In this document: positions 54,804-62,539 of the stretch, in pieces
Numbering within the stretch: the first letter of the stretch is position 1
Layout: each line of letters begins with the position of its first letter
NCBI GenBank assembly: GCA_038141525.1
Contig: JAYQIF010000001.1
Location: 186,001 to 250,000, forward strand
From: BACL21 sp038141525
Lineage (GTDB): Bacteria; Bacteroidota; Bacteroidia; Flavobacteriales; Flavobacteriaceae
Reading direction: 5' to 3'
Length of the DNA: 64,000 bases
The notes under the pieces: generated by a model
What the model saw: only the letters and a program-made list of their open reading frames with translations
What the model was told of the DNA's origin: nothing
The model's database searches: none
Made by a program: the position numbers and the translations under genes

Positions 54804-54850
54804 TACCACTTTTTACCACTTTTTACCACATTGTTAATAAGTTTTACCAC
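54804..54850 (-). promoter_or_regulatory. Predicted MraZ operator: GTGGTA repeats
   Basis: On the minus strand GTGGTA occurs three times at an exact 10-nt period (54829-54824, 54819-54814, 54809-54804), and a fourth copy lies 21 nt further upstream (54850-54845). Known MraZ sites in E. coli are TGGGN repeats with 5-nt spacers, also of 10-nt period, in front of mraZ. Position and period support an autoregulatory operator. Confidence 0.8.
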
Positions 54851-54976
54851 CTGTTAATTATTGATTCTATCGAATCATTTCTGCTCAGCACACAAACGCA
54901 TTATCGGACCGCTGTCGCCTTGAAATAAGTCCACATTATGTCCATGTTTCCCATCCGTATTTCATTAAATTTTGTG

Positions 54977-54984
54977 TAAATTTG
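54977..54984 (+). promoter_or_regulatory. Promoter -7 element of the alpha/beta hydrolase-ysxC unit
   Basis: TAAATTTG is an exact TAnnTTTG match 22 nt before the hydrolase start. Confidence 0.55.
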
Positions 54985-55006
54985 TGGTTGGCAGTCAAAC
55001 CAAACT

Positions 55007-55771
55007 ATGGGGTACATTCTAAAAAAACAAAAGTCTTTTTCGTATCTCGATCAAGGAGAAGGCACTCCGATCATTATATTGCATGGACTCATGGGAGGGC
55101 TCAGCAACTTTGACGGTGTCACCTCTTTTTTCTCCAACCAGGGATATCGCGTAATCATACCAGAGTTGCCCATCTACAGCCTACCGGTATTAAAAACTAC
55201 TGTGAAAAACTTGGCATTGCACGTGGCAAAATTCATGGATGCTATGGACCTTCAACAGGCCATTATCCTTGGGAATTCGCTGGGAGGACATATTGGTCTG
55301 TTGCTCACTAAATTATTTCCAGAAAAAGTCAAAGGTCTGGTCCTTACAGGCAGCTCTGGTCTGTACGAAAACTCCATGGGCGAATCATATCCAAAGCGCG
55401 GAGATTATCAGTACATTAAAGAAAAAGCAGAGAACGTATTTTACGACCCTAAAATCGCAACCAAAGAAATTGTCGACGAAGTTTATGCCAGTGTCAATGA
55501 CCGAAATAAACTGATCAGAACTCTGGCCATAGCCAAAAGTGCAATTCGACACAATATGGCAGAAGACCTCCCAAAAATGACCAATCCAGCATGCATTATT
55601 TGGGGAAGAAATGACACGGTCACCCCACCTGAGGTTGCCGATGAATTTCACAGATTATTACCAGACTCATCTCTATACTGGATTGAACAATGCGGCCATG
55701 CGCCCATGATGGAGCACCCAGATATCTTCAACCAGCACTTACATCATTGGCTACAAGCTAAAGCCCTTTAA
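55007..55771 (+). CDS. Alpha/beta-fold hydrolase
   Basis: A 254-residue cytoplasmic alpha/beta hydrolase without signal peptide. The oxyanion region is L-H-G-L-M-G-G-L-S, the nucleophile Ser lies in L-G-N-S-L-G-G-H near 91, the acid is probably the Asp of G-R-N-D-T, and the base His is in G-H-A-P-M-M-E-H-P. The substrate cannot be inferred. It is 9 nt upstream of ysxC, a gene pair I recall from Flavobacteriia. Confidence 0.88.
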   Translation: MGYILKKQKSFSYLDQGEGTPIIILHGLMGGLSNFDGVTSFFSNQGYRVIIPELPIYSLPVLKTTVKNLALHVAKFMDAMDLQQAIILGNSLGGHIGLLLTKLFPEKVKGLVLTGSSGLYENSMGESYPKRGDYQYIKEKAENVFYDPKIATKEIVDEVYASVNDRNKLIRTLAIAKSAIRHNMAEDLPKMTNPACIIWGRNDTVTPPEVADEFHRLLPDSSLYWIEQCGHAPMMEHPDIFNQHLHHWLQAKAL

Positions 55772-55780
55772 AGCAGTATC

Positions 55781-56386
55781 ATGGAGGTAAAATCTGCAGA
55801 ATTTGTCATGAGCAACAGCGCCGTTGACAAATGCCCGAATAAAACCCTGACAGAATATGCATTTATCGGTCGATCTAATGTCGGGAAGTCTTCGCTGATC
55901 AATATGTTGGTGCAGCGCAAAAGTTTAGCAAAGACCAGCGGGCGTCCAGGCAAAACCCAACTCATCAACCACTTTATCATCAACAAAAATTGGTTTTTAG
56001 TGGATCTTCCGGGCTATGGCTATGCCCGCGTTTCTAAAAAAAGTAAGAAAACGTTTCAAAAGTTCATCACACAATATTTCGAAAAACGCAAACAGTTGGT
56101 TTTGGCCTTCGTGCTGGTTGATATACGTCATGAGCCACAACCCATTGATTTAGATTTTATGGCGACTCTGGGGCGGCAACAAATTCCTTTTCATATCATT
56201 TTCACCAAGGCGGACAAGCTAAAACCAAAGGCCTGTGCCTTAGCCGTTGAGAAATACCGTGAGCAATTATTAGAGTTCTGGGAAGAAATGCCCCAATATT
56301 TTGTGACTTCCTCAGCCCATAGCACTGGCCGTGAAGAACTCCTGTCCTACATAGGTCAATTGAATACCGAGTTTGGTCAACCATAA
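55781..56386 (+). CDS. ysxC: Ribosome biogenesis GTP-binding protein YsxC/EngB
   Basis: A 201-residue TrmE-Era-type GTPase needed for 50S subunit assembly. G motifs: G1 G-R-S-N-V-G-K-S at about 29-36, G2 with T-S-G-R-P-G-K-T-Q, G3 D-L-P-G-Y-G, G4 T-K-A-D and G5 T-S-S-A. The full length is normal. Confidence 0.96.
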   Translation: MEVKSAEFVMSNSAVDKCPNKTLTEYAFIGRSNVGKSSLINMLVQRKSLAKTSGRPGKTQLINHFIINKNWFLVDLPGYGYARVSKKSKKTFQKFITQYFEKRKQLVLAFVLVDIRHEPQPIDLDFMATLGRQQIPFHIIFTKADKLKPKACALAVEKYREQLLEFWEEMPQYFVTSSAHSTGREELLSYIGQLNTEFGQP

Positions 56387-56420
56387 CAGGCTCAAATGAG
56401 ACCTCCGGGTTCAAGCTCAA

Positions 56421-56771
56421 TTATTCAGCACTTTTTTCTCCAGTTTCAAGTTCGAGCTTCTCTGCAAAATAGTCACAAAAATCGCGCATCGTGGCCGCCA
56501 TTTTTTCATCGTTAGTGGCCCGCTCAAACGTGCCGGACATCGCGACCAAAGTTTGATGAAAAAAGACTTTCATCTGATCCAAAGGCATGGTTTTAGTCCA
56601 AAGATCGATACGCAGCGCCTCTTGTGCCTGATCGTCCCAAACAGAGAGCAAAAGGGCCTTTGTTTCTTCACGATTGACACCACCATCTGGTGCCGACCAA
56701 TGCAATTGCTCTGGGATTTTGTTCTCGTCCAGCGCGACTTCAATTGAAATTTGCGATGTATGTGTTGCCAT
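56421..56771 (-). CDS. gldC: Gliding motility protein GldC
   Basis: A 116-residue protein without signal peptide, matching GldC of Flavobacterium (I-S-I-E-V-A-L-D-E-N-K-I-P-E, W-S-A-P-D-G-G, and D-F-C-D-Y-F-A-E-K-L near the end). In F. johnsoniae gldB and gldC form an operon and GldC increases gliding; its biochemical role is unknown. It lies 36 nt after gldB on the same strand. Confidence 0.9.
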   Translation of the reverse strand: MATHTSQISIEVALDENKIPEQLHWSAPDGGVNREETKALLLSVWDDQAQEALRIDLWTKTMPLDQMKVFFHQTLVAMSGTFERATNDEKMAATMRDFCDYFAEKLELETGEKSAE

Positions 56772-56807
56772 ATTATTTGTCTTGATTAAATAGTGATTGA
56801 GATAAAG

Positions 56808-57821
56808 TTATTTAGAGGGCTTGTACTTAGCCCCGCGATAGATATCCTGCGCCGACAAGCGCATTAGGCTGCTCAATTCAATAGGGTTATTTTGCACGTA
56901 TTGCCGGACGATTTGCCAACCAATCCATTGACCAATCATACCGGGGCTCTCGCTATCCAGTTCCAAATTAAATTTCGAATAAGGCGCAGGATCGATGAAT
57001 CTATTTTTCAGTCGCGAGTTCGTACTGAAGAGATATTCTTGGGATAAAAAATATTGCCAGATAAACTGTTCATTCTCTCTAGCCCAATTCAGCTCTTGCG
57101 CGGTGTAGCCAATTTTATCGGCATCTGACATCTCAGGGAGCCACAAATCTTTTAGATACAACAACTTGCCATAATAGATCATCAGGGCTAAAAAACTGCG
57201 TTGTGTTGGCGTTGCCACTACCTTTCTCCCAAAGGCCTCAGCGACATCAGAAAAAAGCATCTCAGGTCTGAGATTCTTGGCTACATAACGCGGCAGACCG
57301 GAATAAAATCTATGCTCTGTCCCCAAATAATTATCCAACATAAGAATGAGCCATCCTTGATGAGCGATGACTCGCGTCTTATAGTCCACATCAGAGGTGG
57401 TTGCAACGACATTGGGTATGGCAAAATCCGGGAGATCATACTTGATCTGCTTGAATAAATCACTACACTGCTGGGACAATAATTCATCATCCGAAAACAC
57501 CTCATTCACGGATTCCTGAATGGCTATTTGCAATGTGTCCTTCATTTTGGCTAGCCAGACACTATCTGGGTATTGTGTCGGAAAAAATAAAGGATAAATT
57601 CCTTTAATCGAATCGAGTTGATCGGGTCTAGCTTGCGCAAAAGCTCGATCGAATCGATCTACAACAATACTTACGTCCATTGACTCAATCGCACGTTCAC
57701 GTTCCGATGGCTCCCGACACGAAATCACAAGCACCCCGAGTACTGTATAAACCACCAAAGTTACACCTAACATAAATTTGGGCGAAAATACGCTACTTAA
57801 TCTGTGGAGGATTGTCTTCAT
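56808..57821 (-). CDS. gldB: Gliding motility lipoprotein GldB
   Basis: A 337-residue lipoprotein (lipobox V-I-S-C-R at about residue 35) of the GldB family, with the typical I-Y-P-L-F-F-P-T-Q-Y-P-D-S, L-D-N-Y-L-G and G-R-K-V-V-A-T-P segments. In F. johnsoniae GldB is required for gliding and belongs to the group of Gld proteins that support SprB movement and type IX secretion. First gene of gldBC, divergent from nadE. Confidence 0.92.
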   Translation of the reverse strand: MKTILHRLSSVFSPKFMLGVTLVVYTVLGVLVISCREPSERERAIESMDVSIVVDRFDRAFAQARPDQLDSIKGIYPLFFPTQYPDSVWLAKMKDTLQIAIQESVNEVFSDDELLSQQCSDLFKQIKYDLPDFAIPNVVATTSDVDYKTRVIAHQGWLILMLDNYLGTEHRFYSGLPRYVAKNLRPEMLFSDVAEAFGRKVVATPTQRSFLALMIYYGKLLYLKDLWLPEMSDADKIGYTAQELNWARENEQFIWQYFLSQEYLFSTNSRLKNRFIDPAPYSKFNLELDSESPGMIGQWIGWQIVRQYVQNNPIELSSLMRLSAQDIYRGAKYKPSK

Positions 57822-57864
57822 AAAATGAAATCTTATCGGGGTAAGGTTTTATATTAGGTTTACT

Positions 57865-57872
57865 TATTTTTG
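57865..57872 (+). promoter_or_regulatory. Promoter -7 element of nadE
   Basis: TATTTTTG, an exact TAnnTTTG match 41 nt before the nadE ATG. Confidence 0.55.
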
Positions 57873-57913
57873 CAGCACAAAGGTATCATTAATTGCGTAT
57901 AATTCCTGTGTCG

Positions 57914-58705
57914 ATGAAAGTAGAAAAAGTAACTCAGCATATAGTCCAGTGGTTAACATCATATGCCACAAACGCAAAAACCAAAGGATTTGTTGTTGGC
58001 GTAAGTGGCGGCATTGATTCTGCAGTGACCTCCACCCTTTGTGCCAAAACTGGGCTACCTACACTCTGCCTTGAAATGCCCATTCACCAAGCAATAGATC
58101 AAAGCAGTAGAGCGCACAAACACGTGCAAAATTTATGTAATGGACATGGACAAGTGACGGGGCATATGGTGAATCTCAGCACAACATTTGATCAACTCAA
58201 ACATGCTGTAATTCAACAGCAAGATCATCCGAGAAATGAATTGAGTCTGGCTAATGCGCGTGCTAGATTGCGTATGACTACACTTTACTACTATGCCGGT
58301 ATTCACCAATATTTGGTCGCTGGAACAGGAAATAAAGTAGAAGACTTCGGTGTTGGCTTTTACACCAAATATGGCGATGGTGGCGTTGATTTGAGTCCGA
58401 TTGCAGACCTGCTTAAAAGTGAGGTTTATGCCGTGGGGCGTTACCTGGGCGTTAGTCGAGATATTTTGGAGGCAGCACCTACGGATGGACTTTACCACGA
58501 CAGCAAAACCGATGAACAACAGTTGGGGGCCACTTACGACGAATTAGAGTGGGCCATGACACAAGATAAAGAGACAGGCCTCAATACAGTGAATCTCAGC
58601 CCTCGTCAAGAAGAAGTATTGTCCATATATCAAAAACTCAATCGCACCAATCAACACAAAATGAACCCCATTCCAGTGTGCATTATTCCCGAAAACCTTC
58701 GTTAA
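57914..58705 (+). CDS. nadE: NAD+ synthase, ammonia-dependent type
   Basis: Converts nicotinic acid adenine dinucleotide to NAD+ using ATP and ammonia. The 263-residue single-domain protein has the pyrophosphatase loop V-S-G-G-I-D-S-A-V near 36, N-A-R-A-R-L-R-M-T-T-L-Y near 115, G-T-G-N-K-V-E-D near 140 and K-Y-G-D-G-G-V-D, P-I-A-D-L-L-K-S-E-V. There is no glutaminase domain. I chose the ATG at 57914; the frame extends to a TTG 21 nt earlier. Confidence 0.94.
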   Translation: MKVEKVTQHIVQWLTSYATNAKTKGFVVGVSGGIDSAVTSTLCAKTGLPTLCLEMPIHQAIDQSSRAHKHVQNLCNGHGQVTGHMVNLSTTFDQLKHAVIQQQDHPRNELSLANARARLRMTTLYYYAGIHQYLVAGTGNKVEDFGVGFYTKYGDGGVDLSPIADLLKSEVYAVGRYLGVSRDILEAAPTDGLYHDSKTDEQQLGATYDELEWAMTQDKETGLNTVNLSPRQEEVLSIYQKLNRTNQHKMNPIPVCIIPENLR

Positions 58706-58772
58706 TTCCTTGAAAATTAGTGTCGTTCATCGATAATTTGAGCATTACAAATCCGAAAACGGGCGTTTTTAT

Positions 58773-58780
58773 TACATTTG
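58773..58780 (+). promoter_or_regulatory. Promoter -7 element of the response regulator gene
   Basis: TACATTTG, an exact TAnnTTTG match, ends 6 nt before the ATG at 58787, so transcription would begin at or next to the start codon. Confidence 0.6.
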
Positions 58781-58786
58781 AATTTG

Positions 58787-59428
58787 ATGGAGCCTACCAA
58801 ACGACTCATTATTGCCGATCATCATCCCATCATTCGTAAAGGAATTTCCTGTCTTCTGCGCAAGAGTGATGAATTCGAAATTGTCGGTAAAGCACAAAAT
58901 ATGGAGGAACTCAATTCTGTTTTAGAACAGAGCCGGGCCGATATTCTCATTATGGAGCTTGAGTTGCCGCAACTCAATGGAGTCAGCACACTGCGCTACA
59001 TCAAAAAAGAATATCCAAAATTACGCATCCTTATTTTCTCCCATCTTGCTGAAGAAATCTATGCCCTGAGGTGTATCAAAACTGGGGCGGCTGGTTATTT
59101 ATCAAAATCGGCCTCAACAAAAGTACTTTTTGAAGCGCTGCAGCGATTGGCCAAAGGCGGTATTTACCTCAATGAAGAACTCAATGCTTCCTTCAGTCAA
59201 AGAAGTGTTGGTGAAAGTAGTGCCATAAATCGTTACAAAAAACTCTCGACCAGAGAAATTGAAGTATTAAACATGCTTTCTTCAGGCAAACGCAACAAGG
59301 ATATTGCTGAGGCCCTAGATATCAATGAAAAAACAGTGAGCACCTACAAAACGCGTTTACTCACAAAATTAAAGGTCGATAATATCGCAGACCTGATCAA
59401 TCAATCGCGCCTGTTTCGATTGGGCTAA
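58787..59428 (+). CDS. NarL/FixJ-type response regulator with atypical receiver
   Basis: A 213-residue protein with an N-terminal receiver fold and a C-terminal LuxR-type HTH (L-S-T-R-E-I-E-V-L-N-M-L-S-S-G-K-R-N-K-D-I-A, V-S-T-Y-K-T-R-L). The phosphoacceptor position is Glu57 (L-I-M-E-L-E-L-P) where the family has Asp, and the acidic pair reads D11-H12 instead of D-D. The conserved Ser85 and Lys107 remain. The receiver is therefore probably not phosphorylated in the usual way; Glu can mimic the active state. The start is taken as ATG 58787 rather than TTG 58778, which lies inside the -7 element. No histidine kinase is nearby. Confidence 0.88.
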   Translation: MEPTKRLIIADHHPIIRKGISCLLRKSDEFEIVGKAQNMEELNSVLEQSRADILIMELELPQLNGVSTLRYIKKEYPKLRILIFSHLAEEIYALRCIKTGAAGYLSKSASTKVLFEALQRLAKGGIYLNEELNASFSQRSVGESSAINRYKKLSTREIEVLNMLSSGKRNKDIAEALDINEKTVSTYKTRLLTKLKVDNIADLINQSRLFRLG

Positions 59429-59446
59429 TTTTTGTCATCGTTACAC

Positions 59447-61408
59447 TCAAAGTACCCTATTGAGCTTCTCTGAAAGCACTTTCTTGAGTCCGATATAATC
59501 TGTAACGGATTGCAAGGTTTCCTCAGCGTTCTCACTAGAATCTTGGTCCTTGAACTCGGTGCTTAACTCATCGATTTTTTTGGTGACCAAATAACGTCGT
59601 AAATTCAAAATAGTTTCAGACACGACTTGGGCTACCCCTTCCCTTTTATTTTTAACGAAAATCAACTTACGGTCCCATTGATGCAATTGATGTTTTTCTT
59701 CATCCATCAAAATATGGGTCACGCGCTCAGAAAGTTCATGAGGTAAATTTTGAAGGAAGCCATCAATCTTGAATGCAGAATTTTGATGATACGCCTCAAT
59801 AATTCGGTAAAATAGCTCTTGAAATTCCGGATCAGCAAACTCAATCTCATCTTCCTGTAAGTCTAAATAAATTTTCTGATACACTAGAGTAGATTGAAGG
59901 ACAGACTTATATTGCACGGCGCCTTGTTCGTCGGTTTCCATCAAGGTCTCTTTGAACGCTTCCTCAATACCACCATAAAGCAGCAGTAATTCGATGATTT
60001 TGCGCTCCAAGCTATGCTGAACATCGACTTTAGGCTTGGTTTCAAGCGTCTGAATAACATCTAATTTTGGCGTACTGACCACGGCGGTTTTCTGAGCCTC
60101 ATTTCGGTTTTTTCTCAGGATTTGGGCAAGCGTGCTGAACAACACCTCTTGACTGATATCCATGATCCGGGCACATTCTTTGAGGTACACCTCCTGTTTG
60201 ATATGGTCCGGTATTTTGGCGATACTTTGAACCATATCTCGTACCGTCTCAGATTTTTTAATGGGATCATTAGCCGCTTCTTTGGCCAACAAAGACGCTT
60301 TAAAATTGATAAAGTCCGTAGTATTGGTATTCAAATAGTCTTGAAGTGCGTCCAGTGAATTGTTGCGCGCAAAACTATCGGGATCTTCGCCTTGGGGAAA
60401 AGTACAAATACGCACATTCATTCCCTGTTCGAGAATGAGGTCTACCCCACGGAGCGAGGCACGGATTCCGGCGTCATCTCCATCAAAAAGTAAGGTCATA
60501 TTTTTAGTCAAACGATTGACCAACCTTATTTGCTCGGGGGTCAAGGCAGTCCCACTCGAAGCAACTACATTAGTGAGGCCTCTTTGATGCATCTGAATCA
60601 CATCGGTATAACCTTCCACCAAATAACAATTATCCTCTTTAGCAATACCCTGCTTGGCGAAGTTTATGCCATAGAGAATTTTACTTTTGTGGTAGACCTC
60701 ACTCTCTGGTGAATTCAGATATTTTGCTAGTTTCTTGTCCGCAGAGAGTGTTCGCCCTCCAAAACCCAAGACTCTGCCACTCATGCTGTGAATTGGAAAG
60801 ATCACACGGGAACGAAAACGATCGAACTTTCGCTCGCCTTTAACAATAGTGAGTCCCGTCTCCTGAAGAAAACTCATTTGATACCCCTGTTTGAGGGCCT
60901 CACTGGTGAAGCCGTCCCAGCGATCGTCATTGTATCCTAATTGGAATTTTTCGATTGTTTCTGGAGTAAAACCGCGCTCCTTAAAATAAGTCAATCCTAC
61001 CGCCTTACCTTGCTGGGTCTGGGTCAGGGTCTCTTTGAAGTAATCACGAGCAAATTCATTGACTAAATAAAGGGATTCGCGTTTGTCGGCCTCCGCCTTC
61101 TGCTCAGAGGTCATCTCTGTTTCCTCAACTTCAATATTGTACTTTTTGGCCAAGTATTTAATGGCCTCAGGGTAGGTAAAATGCTCGTGCTCCATCAAAA
61201 AAGCTACAGCATTTCCTCCTTTACCACTACTGAAATCCTTCCAAATCTGTTTGACGGGCGACACCATAAAACTCGGCGTGCGCTCGTCAGTAAATGGACT
61301 CAGGCCCTTATAGTTGGTACCCGACTTTTTGAGTTGTACAAAATCACCAATGACCTCCTCAACACGAGCAGTCTCAAATACTTGATCAATGGTTGTTCTT
61401 GAAATCAT
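59447..61408 (-). CDS. dnaG: DNA primase without zinc-finger ligands
   Basis: Makes RNA primers for replication. The 653-residue protein has the DnaG fold: N-terminal CHC2-like domain, then the TOPRIM core (G-R-V-L-G-F-G-G-R-T, Y-L-V-E-G-Y-T-D-V near 260, F-D-G-D-D-A-G near 310) and a C-terminal helicase-binding region. In the N-terminal domain the zinc ligands C-x2-H...C-x2-C are replaced: S37-P-F-T40 and D58-F-S-S61. Everything around them is well conserved (K-T/R-T-P-S-F, G-K-G-G). I recall the same pattern in other Flavobacteriia. Confidence 0.95.
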   Translation of the reverse strand: MISRTTIDQVFETARVEEVIGDFVQLKKSGTNYKGLSPFTDERTPSFMVSPVKQIWKDFSSGKGGNAVAFLMEHEHFTYPEAIKYLAKKYNIEVEETEMTSEQKAEADKRESLYLVNEFARDYFKETLTQTQQGKAVGLTYFKERGFTPETIEKFQLGYNDDRWDGFTSEALKQGYQMSFLQETGLTIVKGERKFDRFRSRVIFPIHSMSGRVLGFGGRTLSADKKLAKYLNSPESEVYHKSKILYGINFAKQGIAKEDNCYLVEGYTDVIQMHQRGLTNVVASSGTALTPEQIRLVNRLTKNMTLLFDGDDAGIRASLRGVDLILEQGMNVRICTFPQGEDPDSFARNNSLDALQDYLNTNTTDFINFKASLLAKEAANDPIKKSETVRDMVQSIAKIPDHIKQEVYLKECARIMDISQEVLFSTLAQILRKNRNEAQKTAVVSTPKLDVIQTLETKPKVDVQHSLERKIIELLLLYGGIEEAFKETLMETDEQGAVQYKSVLQSTLVYQKIYLDLQEDEIEFADPEFQELFYRIIEAYHQNSAFKIDGFLQNLPHELSERVTHILMDEEKHQLHQWDRKLIFVKNKREGVAQVVSETILNLRRYLVTKKIDELSTEFKDQDSSENAEETLQSVTDYIGLKKVLSEKLNRVL

Positions 61409-61536
61409 GGTTCGTTATTCTGGTCGAAATACTGCACTAAATTTAATACAATTAAGTGAACTCTTGACCACCCCTCTACCCTGAATGCTGAATCGAAAAG
61501 TGGAAAAAATCCGTCTCGGCTACAAACAATAACCAC

Positions 61537-62514
61537 CTACTTCTTTCGCTCAATAACATAGTCAATCATCAAGGTCAATGACGATTTTATAGGACTCTCT
61601 GGATAAGTGTCTAAAATGGCCATAGCCTGGCCTTGATAGTGCTTCATTTTGTCTACCGCGTAGGTCAATCCACCGAGCGACTTCACCTTAGCGATAACCT
61701 CTTTTACCCTTTTTTTATCCCGGTTGTGATTTTTTATCGAGTTCATGAGCCAACGGCGCTCCTGCGTGTTGGCCTTATTCAGCGCATGAATTAGGGGCAT
61801 GGTCAATTTGCGTTCTTTTATATCAATACCTAATGGTTTACCAACCTGTTCATTTCCGTAATCGAATAAATCATCTTTAATCTGAAAAGCCATTCCTAAA
61901 GCTTCTCCAAAGGCCCACATGCGTTGGACTTCTTCTTCAGAGGCATGTACACTGCGTGCGCCAATAGCACAGCAGGAAGCAATCAAGGTCGCCGTCTTTT
62001 GTTTGATTATCTCGAGATATACTTCTTCGGTTATATCCAGGCGACGAGCCTTTTCTATTTGCAACAATTCACCCTCACTCATGGAGCGCACCGCAACTGA
62101 AATAATCTTGAGCAAATCAAAATCATCATGATCAATACAAAGCAATAATCCCTTGGACAGCAGATAATCCCCTACCAGTACTGCGATTTTATTTTTCCAG
62201 AGGGCGTTAATTGAGAAAAATCCACGACGCTGATTGCTGTCATCAACGACATCGTCATGAACTAGAGTGGCCGTGTGTATCAATTCGATAACCGAAGCGC
62301 CTCTGTAGGTACGTTGTTCTACCCCTTGATCACTGCATAATTTTGCCACCAAAAAAACAAACATCGGTCGCATTTGCTTGCCTTTTCGATTCACAACAAA
62401 ATGAGTGATACGATTCAACAGAGCCACGTGAGAAGACATCGAATCGTAAAACTTTTTTTCAAAAAGTTCCATCTCTGCCTCAATCGGGGCTTTTATTTGG
62501 GCCGTAATTTTCAT
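61537..62514 (-). CDS. Polyprenyl diphosphate synthase
   Basis: A 325-residue trans-isoprenyl diphosphate synthase making the side chain of menaquinone or a similar product. The first Asp-rich motif is D-D-V-V-D-D-S-N-Q-R-R near 84-94, preceded by G-K-Q-M-R-P-M, and the second is D-D-L-F-D-Y near 217. The chain length is not certain from the sequence. The 128 nt between this gene and dnaG upstream show no gene or clear promoter. Confidence 0.92.
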   Translation of the reverse strand: MKITAQIKAPIEAEMELFEKKFYDSMSSHVALLNRITHFVVNRKGKQMRPMFVFLVAKLCSDQGVEQRTYRGASVIELIHTATLVHDDVVDDSNQRRGFFSINALWKNKIAVLVGDYLLSKGLLLCIDHDDFDLLKIISVAVRSMSEGELLQIEKARRLDITEEVYLEIIKQKTATLIASCCAIGARSVHASEEEVQRMWAFGEALGMAFQIKDDLFDYGNEQVGKPLGIDIKERKLTMPLIHALNKANTQERRWLMNSIKNHNRDKKRVKEVIAKVKSLGGLTYAVDKMKHYQGQAMAILDTYPESPIKSSLTLMIDYVIERKK

Positions 62515-62539
62515 ATGATCTGATGGCTCTTGGCTGAAA

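Noticed and set aside
54801..54850. Short CRISPR-like or satellite repeat
   Set aside because: The repeats have a 10-bp period, four copies and a position over the mraZ promoter; this fits an operator.
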